Origin: Emiliania huxleyi CCMP1516
Lineage: Eukaryota > Haptophyta > Isochrysidales > Noelaerhabdaceae
DNA length: 22,381 nt
Reading direction: 5' to 3'
Assembly (NCBI RefSeq): GCF_000372725.1
Contig: NW_005201912.1
Span: 451,508 to 473,888 of the forward strand
In this document: piece after piece, positions 1 to 9,016 of the stretch
How positions within the stretch are numbered: position 1 is the first letter of the stretch
How the letters are laid out: each line of letters begins with the position of its first letter
The notes under the pieces: generated by a model
Database searches by the model: none
Told to the model about the DNA's origin: nothing
What the model saw: the letters and a program-made list of their open reading frames with translations, nothing else
Position numbers and translations under genes: made by a program

Positions 1-160
1 GGTCATGACTGACCGCCCCAGGTCCCCACGTTCAGCGAGGAGTCGTCCGTGTAGATAGATATAGAAAGGCGAAGAACAGAGCCCCCCTCGCGGCGAAAGC
101 CTGGCCTGCACATTTAAAGTCACCCCCGCCACCCAGCCACCCACCCACCCACACCACTAG

Positions 161-250
161 TGAGTTCGGAGGGCCGAGCTTTTGCTATCATTCATTTTGC
201 TATCATTCACAGCTGCAAGCCCGCCTGAGTTCGTCGGGCCGAGCTTTTGC
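161..250 (+). repeat. Two 25-bp direct repeats plus an interposed 14-bp repeat
   Basis: A 25-bp unit at 161-185 recurs at 226-250 with two mismatches (GA versus TC near its middle). Between them TTTGCTATCATTCA occurs at 181-194 and again at 196-209. The arrangement looks like a small local duplication. No function can be assigned. Confidence 0.75.
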
Positions 251-1039
251 TTTTGACATCAAGCCGACGAGTGTCCAAGGCGATCCTCTGCTTTGCGCCC
301 TCGCCCTCGCCTCCTGCCCCTCCGCTGGCCGGCGAGAAGCGACCCCCGCTCCCATCCCACTCACAGGTGCGTCGACGCTGCTTCGTGGGCGCCTGCGCCC
401 CCTCCACTCGTAGACCACACGCCACTCCCACCGACGCACAAACCAAGCAAGCCACACAGCCCCCGCCACTGAGTTACACATCCCCGGCGCAAATTCGGGG
501 GCGGCGTCATCGGCGGCGCGCGCAATGCTTCGGCCTTCCCGGCAGCCGGGACGGCGCTCATCTTCCCACTACGAGAGCTTCGCTCTTCTGTCGACGACGC
601 CTCTGCGCAGAGCGCGAGGGTCAGGCCGACTTCACCTCCGCCGGCTTGCCATCTTCACCCCATCGCCGCCCTCAATCGCCGCCAGCATCGCGATGGTCTT
701 CATCACCGCCGCCATCATCGCCGCCGCCTTGATCATCTCCGGCATCATCATGCCCGCCGCCGCCGCACCCACGAGGCCGACGTCTTGGAGGCGCCTGCAC
801 TTTATGGTCTCGGCTGAACGGCGCGCGGCTCATCCCGACCTTCACTCCCATCGCCCGCTCCCACTTACCGCACTCGCAAACCCATCGCGAATCGACGCGC
901 CTACCTCCCCCCCCCCCCTTCTGACTTCGCCTGCAGGTCGTGCGGCCCAGCCGCTCTCGGCAGCCCCGACTCCCTGCGTCCTGCGTGACGCCCGCTCCTT
1001 AGCCCACGCCCTCGCCATGGCGCCTTCCTCGCCGCCGTC

Positions 1040-1321
1040 ACCACCGGTCACCGCCGCCCTCGCCGCTCCGCCCGCCCTCGGCCGCCCTCGCCACGCCCTC
1101 GCCGCCGCCCTCGCCGCCGCCCTCGCCGCCGCCGCCGCCACCCTCGCCGCCGCCCTCGCCGCCGCCGCCGCCGCCCTCGCCCTCGCCCTCGCTACCGCCA
1201 GCCCTCCGCCAGCCTCGCCGCCGCCTCCGCGCTACCTTCCGCGCCACCGCTACCCTCGCCGCCTTGCCGCCTTGCCGCCTTGCCGCGGCGCACCCTCGCC
1301 GCCCCACCATCGCCCATGTCA

Positions 1322-1352
<31 letters not shown>

Positions 1353-1500
1353 GTCGCCAGTGCCTGCCTCCACTACCCGAGCCGACTCCATTTGCACCGC
1401 CGTCGCCCTGGCCGCCGCTGCCCTCGCCGCCGCCGCCGCGCGCCGCCGTCCTCGCCGCCGCCGCCCCCTCGGTCGCCGCCCGCGTGTAGCCGCCGCCCTC
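1040..1500. repeat. GCC/CTCGCC microsatellite-like tract
   Basis: Dense, imperfect repetition of GCC and CCCTCGCCGCC units, including a pure GCC run near 1325-1350 and CCTTGCCG repeats near 1260-1285. It yields poly-Ala or poly-Pro open frames on both strands that should not be taken as genes. Confidence 0.85.
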
Positions 1501-1670
1501 GACCTCGCCAGCCGCCGTAGCTGTCGCTCAACTTTCGCGTTCGGACTTTGTCTCCCCCTTCCCCTCCCCTTCAGACCCCGTCCCATCACATGCCACCTAG
1601 CCTTTTAGAAATCTATAGCCTGAGCCCCCTCACACCCCTTCCGATGCCCGGCGTGTCAGGCTCTAGATCT

Positions 1671-2991
1671 ATGTCCATGCTTGTGCTACTCACGATGCTC
1701 GTGCTGCCTGCGGCGGCTCTCCCGTCGCGCGAGGCCCTGTTTGCGAGCGTCGCGCCAGGCGGCAAGACCGAGTTCAAGCCCGTCCAGAACCCAAGGCTCA
1801 AGGACGTCAGCGGCATGTCCTACGTCGGCGGCGGCTCTTTCATCACGGTGCACGACATGAAGGGCTACGAAAATATTATGTGGCCGCGGGTGAGCCTGGT
1901 GCAGATTGCTTTCGACCTCGCGATCGGAATCCAGGTTGCCACCGCCATCCCCGCCACCACCCGATCGCGACCTCGCCCAGCGCCGCGCTCCCTCCTCATC
2001 ACCGAGCGCAGCACCTCCCTCCCCCCCCCCCAAGCTCGTCCCCAATTTCTGCTCCGTCGTTATCACCCAGCGCGCCAACCCAGGTTGCGGAAATCGCCTA
2101 CGACGAAAAGGATTGGCCAACCGACCGTACGTGCACCCGCACAAAGAAAGAGAAGACGCACACGTACAAGGGGCCCAACGATCTGGAGAGTGTTGCCGGC
2201 ATCCCTGGCAAGCCGCATCTGGTTCTTCTGTGCGAGAGCACCAACTCGCGCAATGACAAATGCAGCAGCACCAACTCGCTCGACAAGGACTTCCCTGCCG
2301 ACCGCATCTACCTGGCAGAGGTGAGCCTGAGCGATAACAGCGACGGCGCCCCCGACGGCGTAACGGCCGTCTCGATCTCGGACCACACGAGCTTCTCAAG
2401 CTTCACCTACTCCCACAACGTGGAGGGCACCGCGGTCGCCCGCTATGGGTCGTCGGAGGACAGGTACCTCTTCCTGTGGGCCGACCGCAACGAAACCACC
2501 ATCCGCTGGGCCGACCTGGAGCTCGAGCCCAACCTTGTCATTCACAAGGAAAAGGGGAGCATGTCGTTCGAGTTATCGACCTTTGCTTCGTGGTCCAACC
2601 GCCCTCGACATCTACCTCGTCACGTCGTACGACGCCGGCTCCGAAGCTTCTAACGCCATGGTCAGTGCCGACAACGGCCCTTACAGGAGTGCGACGTCAA
2701 TAATCGGAAACGTCGACACGACCGACGGGAACGTTGTGATCTACAACGAACCGGGGAAGGTCTCGCACCACGAAGGGTTTAAGGTCGAGACAGTTGCTCG
2801 CGCCCAGAACATCTCAACCAACCCCTTCATGACCAAGTGCGTGCCCCTTCTGTACTTTGCGTGCCCCCTCTCACCAATTCACTACACACATACCTCCGCG
2901 CCCCAGGCACCCGGCGACCTTCATCGGCTCGGACGACGAGAACTACGGCGGCACCATCCGCAAGATTCAGTTTGGCCTGGGGGAGCCCTAG
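1671..2991 (+). CDS. Secreted beta-propeller-like protein, possibly esterase-like phytase family; frame broken at 2606
   Basis: The protein starts with a clear signal peptide (MSMLVLLTMLVLPAAALPS). ATG 1671 is chosen because it opens directly into this segment; ATGs at 1590 and 1644 are in frame but less likely. Intron 1 spans 1890-2083 (GTGAGC...CAG, phase 0) and joins MWPR to VAEIAYDEKDW. Intron 2 spans 2837-2906 (GTGCGT...CAG) and joins NPFMTK to HPATFIGSDDENYGG; the stop is TAG at 2989. The segments DVSGMSYVGG, DLESVAGIPG and FIGSDDENYGGTIRKI recall PF13449-type (esterase-like activity of phytase) propellers; this is a resemblance, not proof. Around 2606 the frame must shift by one base to continue into DIYLVTSYDAGSE, and no GT-AG intron is available there. 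The break falls exactly on the first base of the tandem duplication, so the gene is either damaged or the assembly is wrong. Confidence 0.65.
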
Positions 2992-3361
2992 GAATGCGGC
3001 CGCTCAGCTCGCGGGCCACCAGCCCACGATCCGCTCCCTCTGTCGCGGGTCGCAAGGGGGTTGGTCCCGCTGCATGACGCGCACTAGGAGCCGCCGCCGC
3101 CTCTCTCTGGCGGCATCCAGATAGGGGCTGCCCGGACAGCGCGGCGGCGTGGCAAGCACCCGCGCGCCACAACGAGCGTGGCGGGCGACGCCTCGGGCCA
3201 AGACTGTCTGTGCACACGTACACACACAGCGCGCTACATCGCGCTCGGCTCTCGCGCTCCCCGGACTGCTATCCCCACTGTGTCTGAGTGTCTGAGCTCT
3301 GACACTGCTTTATAAATAAGCCTTCTCGACCATCGTCCATCGACCAGGTTGCAGGTACGAG
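2606..3361 (+). repeat. Tandem duplication, copy 1 (756 bp)
   Basis: Bases 2606-3361 recur at 3382-4137 at an offset of 776 with no difference that I could find. The unit carries the last part of the gene at 1671-2991, including its final 70-bp intron, stop codon and about 370 bp of 3' flank. A 20-bp spacer (3362-3381) separates the copies. Confidence 0.95.
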
Positions 3362-3381
3362 TTATGATTCCGAGAGACCGG

Positions 3382-3767
3382 CGACATCTACCTCGTCACG
3401 TCGTACGACGCCGGCTCCGAAGCTTCTAACGCCATGGTCAGTGCCGACAACGGCCCTTACAGGAGTGCGACGTCAATAATCGGAAACGTCGACACGACCG
3501 ACGGGAACGTTGTGATCTACAACGAACCGGGGAAGGTCTCGCACCACGAAGGGTTTAAGGTCGAGACAGTTGCTCGCGCCCAGAACATCTCAACCAACCC
3601 CTTCATGACCAAGTGCGTGCCCCTTCTGTACTTTGCGTGCCCCCTCTCACCAATTCACTACACACATACCTCCGCGCCCCAGGCACCCGGCGACCTTCAT
3701 CGGCTCGGACGACGAGAACTACGGCGGCACCATCCGCAAGATTCAGTTTGGCCTGGGGGAGCCCTAG
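3382..3767 (+). pseudogene. 5'-truncated duplicate of the propeller-like gene
   Basis: Contains the terminal coding portion from DIYLVTSYDAGSE to IRKIQFGLGEP with the same intron (3613-3682) and stop (3765-3767). It has no signal peptide or first exons. The 20-bp spacer upstream adds an in-frame RETG before DIY but meets a TGA at 3365. It is probably not independently expressed. Alternatively it is the true 3' end of the gene and copy 1 is the misplaced one, since the spacer reads into the frame smoothly for a few codons. Confidence 0.75.
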
Positions 3768-4137
3768 GAATGCGGCCGCTCAGCTCGCGGGCCACCAGCC
3801 CACGATCCGCTCCCTCTGTCGCGGGTCGCAAGGGGGTTGGTCCCGCTGCATGACGCGCACTAGGAGCCGCCGCCGCCTCTCTCTGGCGGCATCCAGATAG
3901 GGGCTGCCCGGACAGCGCGGCGGCGTGGCAAGCACCCGCGCGCCACAACGAGCGTGGCGGGCGACGCCTCGGGCCAAGACTGTCTGTGCACACGTACACA
4001 CACAGCGCGCTACATCGCGCTCGGCTCTCGCGCTCCCCGGACTGCTATCCCCACTGTGTCTGAGTGTCTGAGCTCTGACACTGCTTTATAAATAAGCCTT
4101 CTCGACCATCGTCCATCGACCAGGTTGCAGGTACGAG
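3382..4137 (+). repeat. Tandem duplication, copy 2 (756 bp)
   Basis: Second copy of the 756-bp unit. Lack of divergence, even in the intron and 3' flank, implies a very recent duplication, gene conversion, or an assembly artefact such as collapsed and re-expanded haplotypes. Confidence 0.95.
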
Positions 4138-4396
4138 GTAGGGGTGGGGGACCAGGTGGTCCGACGTCGCCCACGCCCTCATAGTGATGCTAATAGGTCC
4201 TGGGGCTGGGCGCCCCTAGGGGTCCCTCACCCGGCTGGTATAGCTCCTTGGGCTTGGATACCGCCCGTTTCGGGCGCCCTCCGGGGGCCCCTTGCGCTCG
4301 GGCAGCAGGGGCATTGGCCCCAGACCCCCGGGGCGAACCCTCCGAGGCGCGACCGGCCTGATGGGCAGAGCGTGTCATCGGTGTCGATCTTTGCGA
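4138..4396. other. Intergenic, nothing recognised
   Basis: GC-rich spacer between the 3' flank of the duplicated gene and the 3' end of the minus-strand TPR gene. It has several short GC palindromes, but no convincing gene or RNA. Confidence 0.5.
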
Positions 4397-5477
4397 TCAG
4401 AGCGAGCGCAAGGCCAAGCCGGTCCTACCGGCGATGCGCACGCGCTCGATGACACCCGCTGCGACCAGCGCTCCCGGTATGCCCTCGTCGAGGGAGTTGC
4501 CGCCACGCGCAAAATCAAAGCTCATGACGAACTCATCCGGTGACTGGATGTGCGTGTCAGCCTGGGCGGGTGTCGAGAGGGCTCCGTGGGGTTGGTCAGC
4601 GGCGACGCTGTACTGCGCGTCCTCGCCGTAGGCCTCCTCGCCGCGCGCGTCGAGTTCGCCCTCGCCGAGGTGATCCGAGTAGAGGATCCAGATAGCCAGC
4701 TCGCCCCGGTCGATCGTTCTTCTGCTTGGTCAGATACATGGGCAGCATCGCGTTCCCTCCCACCCGCTTGGGCACTGGAAGCGGCAGAGCCACCTTGTTG
4801 GACATCCACGAGTCGCCTGGGGTGAAGACCACAGACGCCGCAAACTTCTCCGGTCGCACGACTGGCGTCGGCGCTTTGGATGGCGGCGGAGCCCCGCGAC
4901 GCTCGAGCGCCGCCTGCAGGCGCTCTGCCTCGTCGAGCTTGTCGCTGATCGACCGGTTGCCCTCTTGTAGCTGTAGGGCCGACTTGAGATGCATGATGCT
5001 GACATCGACCTCCTTGGCGGCCACTTTGCGCAGCCGCAGGGCCTCGGCAGCGTCTGTCTGGCCGCGCGCCTCCGCAGCGTCGACCAGCCGAGAGCGTAGG
5101 GACTGCACCCCGAGCGTGGCTCGTCCGAGCCTGAAGAGCGCCTTTGCGTTGCCGCCCATCATCCTGGAAAGTTTCGCGGCGTCTTCGGCGTCGTACGAGC
5201 TCGTTTGTACGCGTGGACGCGCTCCTCGCCGTAGCCGCTCATCGCATCAGCGAGCTCGAGATGGCAGGCCGCCCGGTTGTTGAGCAGCGGCAGCAATGTG
5301 CCGATGTTGAGGCCGTCTCCGCGCCCGTTACGCGTTAGGACCGCCGAGCGCCTCGTCGTAACCTGCGCAGCGCGCCGTGGTAATCTTTGCGACGGAAGCA
5401 CTCGTTCCCTGCGTTCTTGAGCTGCTCAAGCGCGGCCCCGACATCGCGGTGAGCCAGCGATACGTTTTCTTTTGATC
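4397..5477 (-). pseudogene. TPR (tetratricopeptide) protein gene with multiple frame breaks
   Basis: Read on the minus strand, the pieces form a TPR co-chaperone-like protein: LEQLKNAGNECFRRKDYHGAL, YDEALGG, LLPLLNNRAACHLELAD, then YDAEDAAKLSRMMGG and NAKALFRLGRATLGV. A long helix, a C-terminal region with FTPGDSWMSNKVALPLPVPK, and finally SPDEFVMSFDFARGGNSLDEG follow, with a TGA at 4397. Collecting these pieces needs at least four frame changes: an extra base at the AGGTTAC before YDEALGG, another at an in-frame TAA just before NGRGDG, one near 5200 before YDAEDAA, and a GATC-like insertion near 4710. There is no GT-AG intron of reasonable size at these points. No in-frame ATG precedes the first TPR helix; a TAA lies just upstream. 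It starts about 30 bp after the CRAL-TRIO gene ends on the same strand, so a former fusion is conceivable. Decayed gene or poor assembly are both possible. Confidence 0.6.
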
Positions 5478-5508
5478 GGGCTTATCCGCTCGTTAACGCG
5501 TCCAGCCT

Positions 5509-6728
5509 TCACGCGACCCCCTCCCCCTCCTCTGACACGAGCGCCACCATGCGTCGCACCGCCGCCTCGCCGCCGAGCGCCTCGGCCAGCTCTGGCGGCA
5601 CGCCGCGGGAGATGCAGACCTTGGCCTGCGCCTGCTCGCTCATGAAGGGCGCGACGCACCTGCCAGAGGGAGAGGAGGGAGAGGGCGCTCTCGACGGGAG
5701 AGGGTGCGCACACACCGCCGCCCTAGCCGCCTCCCCCTCCCCCGCGCCGCGCACCGCCAGACCAGCGCGGCGACGGTGGGCGCGTTGAGGACGTAGCACT
5801 TGTAGAGCAGGTCGGGGAAGTGCTCGCTCCCAATGGCGAAGATGCGCTTGATCGCCGGCCGGTGGGCTCGCACCTCCGGGAGGGGGCGGGTGGCGTGGGT
5901 GGAGTGGCTGGGGGTGGGGCACCGGGAGAGGGCTCGACACTCGGTCTGATGCGCGGCTGTCTCCCGCGGGAGGGACCAGAGGGGCCACCTCGGAGTCAGG
6001 CCCCTAGGGTCGACGAGGTGTCTCGAGAAGTGTCTCGGAAGTGTCACCTCCGAGAGGAAGCTCCAGGCAGAGAGGTCGGCGCAGTCGTACACATCGTACG
6101 TGCCGCGGACGGGATCGCCGCGCCGCCGGCTGCTGTCGCCGAGCAGCCGCTGCGCGCCCTCGAACCAGAGCGCGACGAAGTGCATCAGCTCCTCCTCGTC
6201 AAACGCGGCGAGCGTCGCCGCCACCTGCAGCTGCGACAGCCTCGCGTAGCAGACAGGGCTCCCGTCTGGCACCTCGCTGCCGGGCAGGTAGGCGAACGGC
6301 CACCGGTCCCTCGCCGGGTGCTCCTCCACAGCTCTCCAGAGCTCGGCGTCGTCCGCGACGAGGCCATTCGCCTGTCGGAACGAGAGCGTGTCGGCAATGC
6401 GCACTGCCGCCGCCTCAGGATCGTTGCCGCCGGTGCGGAGGTAGGCGAGCGCGCACGCGTCGCCGCCGCCCCTGGCGTGGCGGAACTGCCGCCACGCCGG
6501 CTCGAGGGAGGCCCAGTCGGCTAACCGCCGCAGCGATTGCACAAGCGCGGCCAGCGCGGTTGCCTCCTCAGAGTCGTCCAGCTCAGAGTCGCACTGGGAG
6601 GCCGACGCCAGAGCCGCACCAGCCACGGCGGCTGCTGCTAGCCACGAATGACCGCGGCGATGCCGAACGGGGAAAGAAACGTGAGCAGGCGCACGGATTA
6701 GGGAGCGGCGTAGTAGCACGCCCAGCAT
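5509..6728 (-). CDS. CRAL-TRIO / Sec14-like lipid-binding protein
   Basis: Three exons on the minus strand: 6728-6048, 5873-5755 and 5659-5509, giving 316 residues. Introns are 5874-6047 (phase 0) and 5660-5754 (phase 2), both GT-AG. The N-terminus (MLGVLLRRSLIRAP, basic, then a hydrophobic stretch near residues 28-45) suggests organelle targeting or a membrane anchor. The helical CRAL-TRIO N-lobe follows (RTGGNDPEAAAVRIADTLSFR). The lipid-binding lobe is recognisable from YDVYDCADLSAW, the spliced AIKRIFAIGSEHFPDLLYKC, YVLNAPTVAALVW and CVAPFMSEQAQAKV with PPELAEALGG at the end. The order and spacing match Sec14-type phospholipid or hydrophobic-ligand transfer proteins. Splicing is supported because both junctions restore the family pattern. 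Both introns are flanked by extended direct repeats. A 65-bp upstream module is shared with another gene. Confidence 0.85.
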
Positions 6729-6767
6729 CGGCAGGGTCGCGAAGAAGAATTTTACCGCGATCCGGCC

Positions 6768-6832
6768 TGCGCTTCTTAGCTCCCCGGCCCTGGATGTGCG
6801 GTTAATGACTGCACTCCAAGTGCTCCAAGTGC
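6768..6832 (-). promoter_or_regulatory. Shared 65-bp upstream module, copy 1
   Basis: The module ends about 40 bp upstream of the CRAL-TRIO start codon. On the minus strand it begins GCACTTGGAGCACTTGGAG and ends GGGGAGCTAAGAAGCGCA. It matches 15774-15838 at 61 of 65 positions, and that copy sits in the same orientation relative to its own downstream gene. A TGTAGAG motif lies just outside it at 6843-6849. The role as promoter or 5' leader is inferred from position only. Confidence 0.6.
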
Positions 6833-7184
6833 GTGCAGACGATGTAGAGTGTGCTGTTTAAAATCCCTGTGTGGTGGCGGCGTGCCGTCCTCCCATCCCC
6901 CCCTTGGCCTTGCGTTGTCTGTTTTCTTTCTTTGTGATCTGTGATCTGTGAGGGTCCGCCCGCAGGCGCATTTTGTATACCGAGGCGGTGCTCAGTGCCG
7001 AGCGCAGGCAGAGCCCACAGGTTGGACCTTAAGACAGCGTTGTAGATCCCTGGGCGAGGGTGGTGGAGAGGGCGGTCCGGCGGCGGAGCACCCACCTCCT
7101 CCCGGCGTGCCGGGAGGCAGGATGTCATCCCCCGTGATCCAGACTACCCCGTTGGAGGTAGGCCGCTCGTCTAGCCAATCAGCC
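6833..7184. other. Intergenic, nothing recognised
   Basis: Spacer between the CRAL-TRIO promoter side and the 3' end of the short leader gene. The open frames here lack sensible composition. Confidence 0.4.
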
Positions 7185-7322
7185 TTAAGCGAGCGGCCTG
7201 GCCACGTTGGAGTTGGGGCCAGACATGACAATGCTGCTCCGCAAGCCGCGGAGCGCAGACGCCGGCGCGGTGAAGGCGGCGGCGAGCGCGAGGCACAGCG
7301 CGAGGAGGAGGAAGCGGAACAT
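7185..7322 (-). CDS. 45-residue ORF: plastid-type leader peptide, copy 1
   Basis: The ATG at 7322 opens MFRFLLLALCLALAAAFTAP, followed by ASALRGLRSSIVMSGPNS and a tail ending RPLA and TAA at 7185. A hydrophobic ER signal, then an A-A-F-T junction with Phe near the cleavage site, then a basic hydroxylated stretch, is the pattern of bipartite presequences that target nuclear-encoded proteins to secondary plastids. The first 26 residues are identical to those of the ORF at 9663. No mature domain follows in frame before the stop, so this may be a first exon whose donor I could not identify, a leader left after its gene was lost, or a very small secreted peptide. A relic sharing AAAFT and the RPLA-stop ending lies at 21347-21450. 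Confidence 0.5.
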   Translation of the reverse strand: MFRFLLLALCLALAAAFTAPASALRGLRSSIVMSGPNSNVARPLA

Positions 7323-7946
7323 GGTTTCTGCGGGACAGGGATGACCAAGGGTGGTGATACGCGTGCACCGTCGGTGCGTTGTCGGGAGGCCCTATCCAGT
7401 GGGGCGTGTTAGAGGTGCTCTCTGGTGCGAGCGATCTCTTGGAAATCCGAGTTACGGTGCTTTCTTTTTTCGACGAGAGCATTTTTCTGACATCTTCCGC
7501 CTCTCACACCCTCACTGTCTCGATGTGAGCTTCTTGTTTCATCAACCTATCTGTGAAACAGCTGAGAGGCCATCATGCCATCATTCGCCTTACACGCCGT
7601 TTATACATACCGCATCGACCATGTCGAGAGAGAGATCTCTTCTTCTCTCTTCTTCTTCGACCAGGGCGGTGGGCCGCGGCGACGCCATGATACGATGAGA
7701 TGAGACGCACGGTACGACGCAGCGCCAGCTGGCTTGCTGTGCCTCACAAGGCGATTCCAAGGCAATTTCTTCTTGGTAAAATTCTTATTGTATCTTGCGC
7801 CCCAACGCTCCCCATAATAACAGCACAGATCTCCGCCAAAGACTGGCCCAACGCACACCACAACAGCTCTCGTCATCGTTCCGTTGGGCTGCCGCTGGGT
7901 CGAACGCGGCTTGTTGTGTTGTTGTCGAGTTGTCCTTGATCCGTTC
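7323..7946. other. Divergent intergenic region
   Basis: Lies between the minus-strand leader ORF and the plus-strand membrane-protein gene. Base composition is less GC-rich than the flanks, with runs such as TTTCTTTTTTCG near 7460. It probably contains both promoters. No discrete motif is certain. Confidence 0.4.
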
Positions 7947-9016
7947 ATGGCCGTCAATGTCAATGTGTCGCTGGCGGTGAACGAGACAGAGACGTACATG
8001 TCTGCGTCGGACATGTTTGTCATCGGTGGCGCTTTGTACGGCGTGTTTGTGTTCTTCTTCATTTGCAGCATGTGCTGCTCGCTCGGTCCAGTGGTTCAAA
8101 TGATGAAAGAGCAGACAAGACAAGCTGCTTCACCGGAGGCGAAAAAGGAAGCCATGCAATCCGCTATGAAGGACGTGTATACTGACGTGTATACTGTGTA
8201 CATGGGACAGTGTGGCGTCATGTCTCCCTTCTTCTTTGCGATCACCTCAATCATCTTTGCCGGTGGCATGCTGCTCGACCAGAACACGACGCTCACCGTC
8301 TTTATAGGCAGGTAAGTACTGAGCCGCTTCTCCATGAATGGCAGCAGTCGTGGATGGAGAAGCGGCTCAGTAGAGTTCGACCGCATTATAAGGATCCCGT
8401 AGAGCAGCCCAAGGAGCAGGCAGAGCCGCCGCCGCCGCCGCCGCCGCAAGAAGGCGAAGCGGCTGACAGGTACCAAGATTTATCCGAGCCAATGCTGAAT
8501 GTGGTTGCGATGGGAGCTGGCCAGTGCTTGCTGATGGGTTATTACACATATGCCATCTACACTTCCGAGCCGGACTTCACCAGCAGCCAAACTTTCCTCT
8601 TCTACTTTACTGGCGCTGTGATACAGATCATGCTCATCGTGCAGAAAGGTGGCCTCCTTGTCTATGACAACACCATGTTCAAATTCTGGCTCTTTGCGCG
8701 CGCTACCTGTAATCGGGGAGGAACCCTGAGTATTGCTGACAAGCGTGGCGCGTTTAAGTTCGTCTCTGTGAATCGCATGGGCCTCCGTGTGCGCATCTTT
8801 CTCTGGACTCTGGTGAACGTCTTTGGCACAACCTTCCTTGTTTTATCGATCCCGCTACTGTTGAGCACAGCAGAGACCCACTTGGACTTCGTGCTCAATG
8901 CAGCAGCAAGCATCTTCATCATCGAGCTGGATGACATTGAGCCTAAGAAGTTCGTTGCAATTGAAGGTGGGAAAAGAGGGGCGCGGCCTGGTGCTGGGGA
9001 ATGCGATGTTCCATGA
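7947..9016 (+). CDS. Multi-pass membrane protein of unknown function
   Basis: Exons 7947-8311 and 8371-9016 give 336 residues. The start MAVNVNVSLAVNETET follows an upstream region that loses coding character. Hydrophobic segments: about residues 23-46 (FVIGGALYGVFVFFFIC), 85-110 (SPFFFAITSIIFAGGMLL), then a cytosol-like loop with an eight-proline run, and further segments MLNVVAMGAGQCLLMGYY, TFLFYFTGAVIQIMLIV and IFLWTLVNVFGTTFLVLSI, ending with DFVLNAAASIFIIELDDI. The last motif (VLN..A..FI...DD) is common at the end of transmembrane regions in protist proteins of unknown role. Intron 8312-8370 is a hairpin of 59 bp; an alternative acceptor at 8469 would remove exactly 33 codons, including the proline loop. 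The C-terminus GGKRGARPGAGECDVP may be intron read-through, because AAGGTGGGA near 8965 resembles a donor. Confidence 0.75.
8312..8372 (+). repeat. 59-bp intron consisting of a perfect 18-bp hairpin
   Basis: The left arm 8317-8334 (TACTGAGCCGCTTCTCCA) is the exact reverse complement of 8355-8372, with a 20-base loop. The intron GTAAGT...CTCAG (8312-8370) covers all of it except the last two arm bases. Removing it joins GGC-AG to T-AGA in frame. Such terminal inverted repeats filling an intron are typical of a MITE-like or introner-like element. Confidence 0.85.

Larger units (their letters stand above)
1..1589. other. GC-rich low-complexity DNA, no supported gene
   Basis: No reading frame here has believable protein composition. 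The long open frames are Ala, Pro and Arg runs created by GCC/CTC repeats and lie open on both strands at once, as expected of biased composition. It may hold distal 5' flank of the gene that starts near 1671, but I see no clear promoter motif. Confidence 0.6.

Noticed and set aside
525..1520. Long plus-strand open frame rich in Ala, Pro and Arg
   Set aside because: It is produced by GCC/CTC microsatellite sequence, overlaps similar open frames on the other strand, and has no domain or codon character of a gene.
5820..6805. Plus-strand open frames opposite the CRAL-TRIO gene
   Set aside because: Arg- and Val-rich antisense shadows; the minus-strand protein is clearly recognisable.
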